Source: Spirochaetae bacterium HGW-Spirochaetae-7 (GTDB lineage: Bacteria > Spirochaetota > Spirochaetia > Treponematales > UBA12059). Taken from it: 9,989 nt of DNA. The translations under genes and the position numbers were made by a program. Numbering within the stretch: the first letter of the stretch is position 1; the number at the start of each line of letters is the position of its first letter. Below the pieces are notes generated by a model. That model was not told where the DNA came from. It did not search any database and saw nothing but the letters and a program-made list of their open reading frames with translations. The stretch is from assembly GCA_002839245.1 (NCBI GenBank), contig PGXR01000149.1, positions 1 through 9,989 of the forward strand, read 5' to 3'. This document shows positions 5,934-9,989 of the stretch, piece by piece.

Positions 5934-6607
5934 CGACTGGTCTCCTTGGCTTCCGCCGTCCTTGCCAGTTCCAGGTTGTAGGCAACCTGGGCCGAACCGC
6001 TCATCGCCAGCGCGCTTTCAAAAAGCTGCGCCGCCCTTGCGGGCTGTCGCAGTTCGTTGAGCATAATCGTCCCGGCATTGTTGAAGGCGGGCCAGTTCGT
6101 CGGGTCGAGAAGGCCCGCTTCCTCGAAAAAAGCGGCCGCATCGGCGAGCTTGCTCGCTTCCCGGGCGCGCACAGCTTCCATGAAAAGCGTTTCAGACCGC
6201 CTCGAACGATCCCAGCGCGCCTCGTCCTGGCAGGTTTCCAGGCGTGCCTCAAGCGACCGGCGGGTTGGGAAATGCTCCCCTCCGGGCGCCGCTTCCTTAT
6301 CGGACAGCGCCGACTCGTAACGCCGCGCGGCGTCGTCGCGCCTCCCGCACGCGTAGGCGAGGTTCGCCAGTGCGAGGTGGCGCTGGTAGGCTGGACCGTA
6401 AAGCCGTTCCTCTTCCAGCAGGTAACGCTCGGCGGCCGAGCTTTCCCCCAAGGCCAGGAGTATTACCCCGAGGTTGTGGAGAACCCGCATGGATTTCGGC
6501 TCGACGACCTCCAGCTTTCGGAACCACCGCTCCGCCTTGCCATATTCGCCCTGGACGAAAGCGTTGAGTCCGAAGCGTTCATAGAACCTTGAGAACAAAG
6601 CGGCCAT
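5930..6607 (-). CDS. Tetratricopeptide-repeat protein
   Basis: A 225-residue cytosolic protein without signal peptide or membrane helix. It contains TPR-like helical pairs: 'AFVQGEYGKAERWFRKLEVVEP' and 'VLHNLGVILLALGESSAAERYLLEEERL', then 'HLALANLAYACGRRDDAARRYESAL'. After an Arg/Glu-rich linker come 'LADAAAFFEEAGLLDPTNWPAFNNAGTI' and 'QPARAAQLFESALAMSGSAQVAYNLELAR'. TPRs mediate protein-protein contacts; no catalytic domain is present and the partner is unknown. I use the ATG at 6607, which has AAAGGA (6614-6619) 6 nt upstream. An upstream in-frame ATG at 6667 would start inside the terminator hairpin of the preceding gene and add a poor N-terminus. The stop overlaps the glycerate kinase start by 4 bp. 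No separate promoter is seen in the 72-bp gap behind the permease gene, so read-through may supply transcription. Confidence 0.75.
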   Translation of the reverse strand: MAALFSRFYERFGLNAFVQGEYGKAERWFRKLEVVEPKSMRVLHNLGVILLALGESSAAERYLLEEERLYGPAYQRHLALANLAYACGRRDDAARRYESALSDKEAAPGGEHFPTRRSLEARLETCQDEARWDRSRRSETLFMEAVRAREASKLADAAAFFEEAGLLDPTNWPAFNNAGTIMLNELRQPARAAQLFESALAMSGSAQVAYNLELARTAEAKETSR

Positions 6608-6631
6608 CGGGGATCCTTTTGGGACAATTTC

Positions 6632-6665
6632 AAAAAACAGGCGGGGCCGGCTGATAACCGGCCCC
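6632..6665 (-). terminator. Intrinsic terminator after the gntP-type gene
   Basis: GGGGCCGG and CCGGCCCC (6643-6650 and 6658-6665) form a perfect 8-bp stem with a 7-nt loop. On the - strand it is followed after 5 nt by TTTTTT (6637-6632). It starts 14 nt after the permease stop. The same RNA would otherwise run into the TPR and glycerate kinase genes, so the element may reduce rather than abolish their expression. Confidence 0.75.
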
Positions 6666-6679
6666 ACCCCTTGAAGGCG

Positions 6680-7956
6680 TCAAACGAAAAGCGACATCAC
6701 GAAAACGACCGCGAAAGCGACTATGCCTTCGACGGCGGTCGCCGAGCTGTAGGCCTTGTACGCCGTGTTGACCGGCATGCCGGAGAACTGCGAGACGACC
6801 CAGAAGTATGAGTCGTTGGCGTGCGATACGACCATGGAGCCGGCGCCTATCGCGATGACAGTCAGGGCCGGGTCCAGTCCAAGCGTCGTCAGCATCGGGG
6901 CCATAATGCTCGCGGTGGTCACGATGGCTACCGTCGACGAACCCTGGGCGGTCTTGAGAGCGGCCGAGATGATGAACGGCAGCAGCATGCCCAGCGGCAG
7001 GCCGGCCATGTTCAACTTGATGAAATCGACTATCGGGCTTGCCTTTATGATGGCGCCAAAGGCGCCGCCGGCGCCGGTGATCACGAGGATCATTGCGGCA
7101 TCCTTGATGCCCTGGTTCATCCAGCCGTTGACGGCATCGCCGAGGCTGCCTTTCTTGACGAGAAGCAGGGAGACGAGTACGCCTATCATCAGCGCGGTGA
7201 CCGGGTCGCCGATGAACGAAAGGAACTTCTGTAGTCCCGCCTCGCCGAATGGCTTGGACGGGAATTCAGCGACAGACTTGAAGAGGATCAGCACTATCGG
7301 GAGGACGATGGGAAGGAAGGACATGAAACCGCTCGGGAGTTTCCCGAACTTGGCCACGATATCCGAATACGATTCATGGACATCGGGTTCGATCACATAC
7401 TTCTTGGCTACTTTCGTGGCCCAAAGAAGCCCCGCCAGCGCTGCCGGGATCGAGGCTATCAGTCCGAGCATTATAACCCTGCCCAGATCGGCGCCAAGCG
7501 CACCCGCCGCGGCGATCGGACCCGGTGTGGGGGGAACCATGGTATGCGTTGCGTAGAGACCGGTTGCCAGCGCGGATTGAGGAGGACGTAGCCGGAATCG
7601 CAGAACACCGGGATCGAGACGACGTAACCCGCGATGTTCATCGCGAGCGGCGCGCGCTTCTTGCCGACCAGCTTGAGGATTGCCTGGGTCATCGCAAGGG
7701 CGGCTCCGGTCTTCTCGAGGATGGTACCCATAATGGTACCGGCCACGATGACGATGCCTATGCTGGTCAGCGTGCCGCCGAACCCGTTCTTGATGTTCTT
7801 GACGACCTCGAGAGCGGGAAGCCCAATCGCGAGCCCGTAGGCGAACGCGATACCGATGAGGACAAGGAAGGCGTTCACCTTGAATTTTCCGGTGAACACG
7901 ATGATGACCGCTACCGCGGCCAGCAGCAGGATGATCGCCATACCGCCTGATACCAT
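6680..7956 (-). pseudogene. GntP-family gluconate/glycerate permease, broken by an out-of-frame internal deletion
   Basis: The gene encodes a many-TM carrier of the GntP family (H+ symport of gluconate or related hydroxy acids), but it is read in two frames. Residues 1-128 run from the ATG at 7956 (GGAGGT 7963-7968, 6 nt upstream) to 'PVFCDSGYVLLNP'. The rest, from about 7573 to the stop, is in another frame: 'ALATGLYATHTMVPPTPGPIAAAG' through 'HANDSYFWVVSQFSGM' to 'VVFVMSLFV'. Intact family members have roughly 18-19 more residues between the 'LxP' and 'ALATGL' blocks. The frame change fits a loss of 3k+1 nt, for example 55 or 58. With that segment the protein would be about 443 residues, the normal size. 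Both flanks are well preserved, so the damage is recent or an assembly error. A carrier of glycerate or a sugar acid is inferred from cdaR and the kinase. The unshifted product would stop after unrelated residues at about 7471. Confidence 0.82.
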
Positions 7957-7962
7957 GAGCGT

Positions 7963-7983
7963 ACCTCCATGAGGGGAATGATA
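7963..7983 (-). promoter_or_regulatory. -10 element and ribosome site of the gntP-type gene
   Basis: TATCAT (7983-7978, five of six to the -10 consensus) would start RNA near 7971, and GGAGGT (7968-7963) lies 6 nt before the ATG at 7956. No good -35 hexamer is found 16-18 bp upstream, which would fit an activator-dependent promoter. Confidence 0.45.
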
Positions 7984-8047
7984 TGCAATGGTACGGCCGC
8001 TTATCGCTTGGCGCCATGGCCTTGTGGCACCGGCAGGGGCAAACCTC

Positions 8048-8064
8048 TTGTGCACCGTGCACAA
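8048..8064. promoter_or_regulatory. Perfect 17-bp palindrome, probable CdaR operator
   Basis: TTGTGCACCGTGCACAA has two 8-bp arms around a single central base. It lies just downstream of the cdaR stop and about 85 bp upstream of the inferred gntP transcription start, a normal place for an activator site. Its size and symmetry fit a dimeric helix-turn-helix protein, and the adjacent regulator is the obvious candidate. That link is inference. No second full copy was found in the window. Confidence 0.6.
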
Positions 8065-8070
8065 TTGCCG

Positions 8071-9261
8071 CTATGTCGAGGAAACATCCTCTCCCTGCAG
8101 CTCTATGAACCGTACCACCATCTTCAGATAATCGAGAGCGTGGTGGTCGTGGCGGGGGTCACGGCCTAGAAGTCGAGACAGTCGCATGAACCTGGATGCA
8201 AGAGTATTCCGGTGAACGCCGAGCCTGGCAGCAGCCTCCTTGCCGTTGAGGGCGCTGTCCGAGAGGGCTCCGACGAGAGGTCCCAGCCCGTGTGTCATTT
8301 CGGCAGGCATGCTGTTGCGCATCACGGCCAGTGCGGCGACAAGCTCCTCGCGGGGGATGCGGCTCGAGAGGTACTCGAGCAGGTTGTCGAAAAGGAAGAC
8401 CGGTGAGCCTGACGGCTCAGGGTACCGCTCCGAAAGCCAGAGCACCTGCCGGTACGCCATCCTGTACCTGCCGAGATCGATTTGCGGAGCGCCGGCGTAC
8501 GTCCTGATCCGTAACCCTTCTGGCCCGCCTTCGCTCCTGGCCCGGCGGCTCAACGCCGCTCCCGCGGATTCGACGTAGGCCCGCAACTCATCCTCGTACC
8601 TCACGATGATGCCTTCATGCCCGAGTTCAACCACTTTGAAGATCAGGATGCCGCCCTCGGGAATTACGAACGACATGTCTTCCCCTCCATGGAAAGACCC
8701 CTTCTTCATTGTCTGGAGCGCATCGGCGGTATCCATGCTCTGTGGCGGAAATACAAGCACCGGCGCGCGCATCAGGCACGGGTCGTAGCCTAGCTTCACC
8801 GCCAGAGCTTCTACGACGGGTCGTGGCGTCTCGTCGTCGTAGAGGATGTGGTTCATGAGCAGGTTCTTGCTGTCCTGCCTCCTGAGAGCCTTCTCCTTCC
8901 AGGCCTCGAGCTCCAGCATCGACTCGACGCTGGTCTTGACTGCGTAGGCGAGCGCCATGACCTCGTCGGGGTCTCCCGTGACGCCTACGACGCCTATCGT
9001 CTCCGAGCGGTGCACGATGGGCAGGTTGACCCCCGGGCGCACGCCCGACGAAAGATTGGAGTTCGGCTCTACCCTCTCTATTGTGGCGCCATTTGCGACG
9101 ATGCGGCGCGCGGCGTCGTGGTAGCTCCCGACCCTGCTCTGGTCGCGGCTGGCGATGATCACCCCGTCCCTGTCCATGATGTTGATGTTGTAGTCGATGT
9201 GCTCGCCGAGGCGGAGGAGGAATTCGGCGGCGGTCGCGGCGTTCAGGCTGGGTTCGCGCAT
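8071..9261 (-). CDS. cdaR: CdaR-family transcriptional regulator (sugar diacid/glycerate sensing)
   Basis: A 396-residue cytosolic regulator. The N-terminal sugar-diacid-recognition domain (about 8-135) includes 'INIMDRDGVIIASRDQSRVG' and 'PGVNLPIVHRSETIGVVGVTGDPDEV', typical of PF05651. A middle GGDEF-like regulator region (about 150-285) follows. The C-terminus carries a PucR/CdaR helix-turn-helix (about 330-390) with 'NGKEAAARLGVHRNTLASRFMRLSRLLG'. In E. coli CdaR activates galactarate, glucarate and glycerate genes, including a glycerate kinase. Here the permease and glycerate kinase genes follow on the same strand, so local control of that pathway is likely. There is no Shine-Dalgarno sequence before the ATG. 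A -10 box ends 7 nt upstream, so the mRNA is probably leaderless. The length is normal for the family and all blocks are present. Confidence 0.87.
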   Translation of the reverse strand: MREPSLNAATAAEFLLRLGEHIDYNINIMDRDGVIIASRDQSRVGSYHDAARRIVANGATIERVEPNSNLSSGVRPGVNLPIVHRSETIGVVGVTGDPDEVMALAYAVKTSVESMLELEAWKEKALRRQDSKNLLMNHILYDDETPRPVVEALAVKLGYDPCLMRAPVLVFPPQSMDTADALQTMKKGSFHGGEDMSFVIPEGGILIFKVVELGHEGIIVRYEDELRAYVESAGAALSRRARSEGGPEGLRIRTYAGAPQIDLGRYRMAYRQVLWLSERYPEPSGSPVFLFDNLLEYLSSRIPREELVAALAVMRNSMPAEMTHGLGPLVGALSDSALNGKEAAARLGVHRNTLASRFMRLSRLLGRDPRHDHHALDYLKMVVRFIELQGEDVSST

Positions 9262-9268
9262 TGCAACG

Positions 9269-9297
9269 AGTATACAGGATCCAGGGAAGGCTGTCGC
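9269..9297 (-). promoter_or_regulatory. Promoter of cdaR, implying a leaderless mRNA
   Basis: GCGACA (9297-9292, four of six) and TATACT (9274-9269, five of six) are 17 bp apart on the - strand. The start point would fall at 9262-9261, that is, at the cdaR ATG. The element occupies almost the whole 37-bp gap behind the PilZ gene. Confidence 0.5.
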
Positions 9298-9298
9298 T

Positions 9299-9989
9299 TC
9301 AAGACAGCTCTTCTAGCTCCTCGACCTCGTCGGGTGCGGCAATGCTGCCCATGGCGAGGGTACGGAGTATCTCGTCGACGGACGAGGCCTGCCGTACGGC
9401 ATCGTCGTTGAAGGAGCATCCGAGCCGGTATCCTTCCTGCTCCTGTCCGCAACTCCTGACCGTAGCGGAGAGCCCTATCCTTCTTTCCCCTTCAGCGGTG
9501 ATAGGCAGGGCTACGGCGATGGAGAGCCTGGCGCCGACGGGTAGCGCTATCGACGACAGGAGCAGGAGGCCTGACTTCGATAGGTCGCCAAGGTAGCCAA
9601 ATTGCCTGCCGTCCTCGCCGTATACCTCGAGGTTGTAGAGGAGCTCCTCCCGCCTTTCCTTGCGGCCGTAAGTCAGGCGAGCCTGGTCCTGGTCGACGCT
9701 ATACCTGCGCAAGACACGGTTCCTCTCCGACCCACCCGCCTTCAGGTAGCTCGCGAGCTGGGCCAGTACCCTTGCCGAGCGCCTGGCCTCGGTCGCCGAC
9801 ACCTCCGCGGCGCGCGACGCAGCGAGAATGGAGTCGTACTCGACGGACCTGCTGCGATACGCCTCTGTAAATCCGTTGATTCTCAGCGCAGCGGCTTTCG
9901 CCGATGAAGCCGCGTTCGAGGCTCCCTCGATCTGTTCTGAAAACACGTCGTCGAAACGGTCGATCTTGCCACGGGCGGTCTCACATTCA
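9299..9989 (-). CDS. PilZ-domain protein (c-di-GMP receptor), 5' end outside window
   Basis: The frame stays open to the window edge (codons to 9988), so the N-terminus is missing; at least 229 residues are visible. A GTG at 9946 could be a start but has no ribosome site. Counting from that GTG, residues 1-75 are Ala/Ser/Arg-rich and look helical, perhaps a coiled coil. The PilZ domain (about 94-182) begins with the RxxxR motif (Arg 95 and Arg 99 in 'GRKERRE') and has DxSxxG at 121-126 ('DLSKSG'). Strands 'ARLSIAVALP', 'IGLSATVRS' and 'GYRLGCSF' follow. Both c-di-GMP-contact motifs are intact, so ligand binding is expected. The C-terminal tail is acidic ('DEVEELEELS'). No enzymatic or membrane domain is seen in the visible part. 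Control of motility, adhesion or a partner protein is the family's usual role; the target here is unknown. cdaR follows after 37 bp with its own promoter. Confidence 0.82.
   Translation of the reverse strand, partial: ECETARGKIDRFDDVFSEQIEGASNAASSAKAAALRINGFTEAYRSRSVEYDSILAASRAAEVSATEARRSARVLAQLASYLKAGGSERNRVLRRYSVDQDQARLTYGRKERREELLYNLEVYGEDGRQFGYLGDLSKSGLLLLSSIALPVGARLSIAVALPITAEGERRIGLSATVRSCGQEQEGYRLGCSFNDDAVRQASSVDEILRTLAMGSIAAPDEVEELEELS

Noticed and set aside
4782..6592. Several + strand open frames of 260-280 codons across the glycerate kinase and TPR genes
   Set aside because: They lie opposite well-recognised genes, have Arg/Pro/Ser-rich unnatural compositions and no ribosome sites.
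6756..7556. A 266-codon + strand frame opposite the permease gene
   Set aside because: It mirrors the hydrophobic codons of the GntP sequence and shows no protein family features.
6680..8062. A single 460-codon frame taken as an intact permease
   Set aside because: Its first part (8062 to about 7574) is out of frame with the true N-terminal membrane segments, which read from 7956 in another frame. Only the part below 7573 is permease.

Overview
The window is about 62% GC by eye and gene-dense. It reads as a bacterial chromosomal segment with no tRNA, rRNA, insertion sequence or CRISPR array. The mix of an HPK-type sensor with a fused periplasmic binding domain, a PilZ protein, a CdaR/GntP/MOFRL glycerate cluster, a small bacterial histone-fold protein and a GTxxxF-x-K-D-G repeat protein would suit a free-living spirochaete (Spirochaetota). 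That placement is inference from gene style and not proven by any marker here.

Left part, + strand (1-3911): the 3' end of a hotdog acyl-CoA thioesterase is followed by a GreB-like elongation factor whose coiled-coil tip lacks the usual catalytic acids. Next come an FMN-dependent alpha-hydroxy-acid dehydrogenase with a five-cysteine N-terminal motif and a membrane sensor kinase (periplasmic SBP_bac_3 domain, one internal TM, PAS, HisKA_2, HATPase). The kinase has a consensus promoter so close to its start that the mRNA is probably leaderless.

Middle (3906-4544, - strand): a 62-codon histone-fold protein with its own promoter, and downstream of it a 106-residue repeat protein, separated by a perfect 8-bp stem-loop. 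The last gene ends tail-to-tail with the kinase, the two stops overlapping by 6 bp.

Right part (4545-9989, - strand): a glycerate-use locus transcribed leftward as cdaR (sugar-diacid/glycerate-sensing regulator), gntP-type permease, a TPR protein and a glycerate 2-kinase. A perfect 17-bp palindrome between cdaR and gntP is the best operator candidate. The permease gene is broken by an out-of-frame internal deletion of about 55-58 nt. A clear intrinsic terminator follows it, and the TPR and kinase genes are joined by an ATGA overlap. If the locus works as a unit, CdaR senses glycerate or a related acid, GntP imports it, and the kinase makes 2-phosphoglycerate for glycolysis; the permease lesion would break the import step. 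At the right edge is the 3' portion of a PilZ-domain (c-di-GMP) protein gene.

The strongest candidates for something new are the histone-fold gene with its promoter and partner gene, and the two promoters that imply leaderless transcripts with identical 7-nt spacing.
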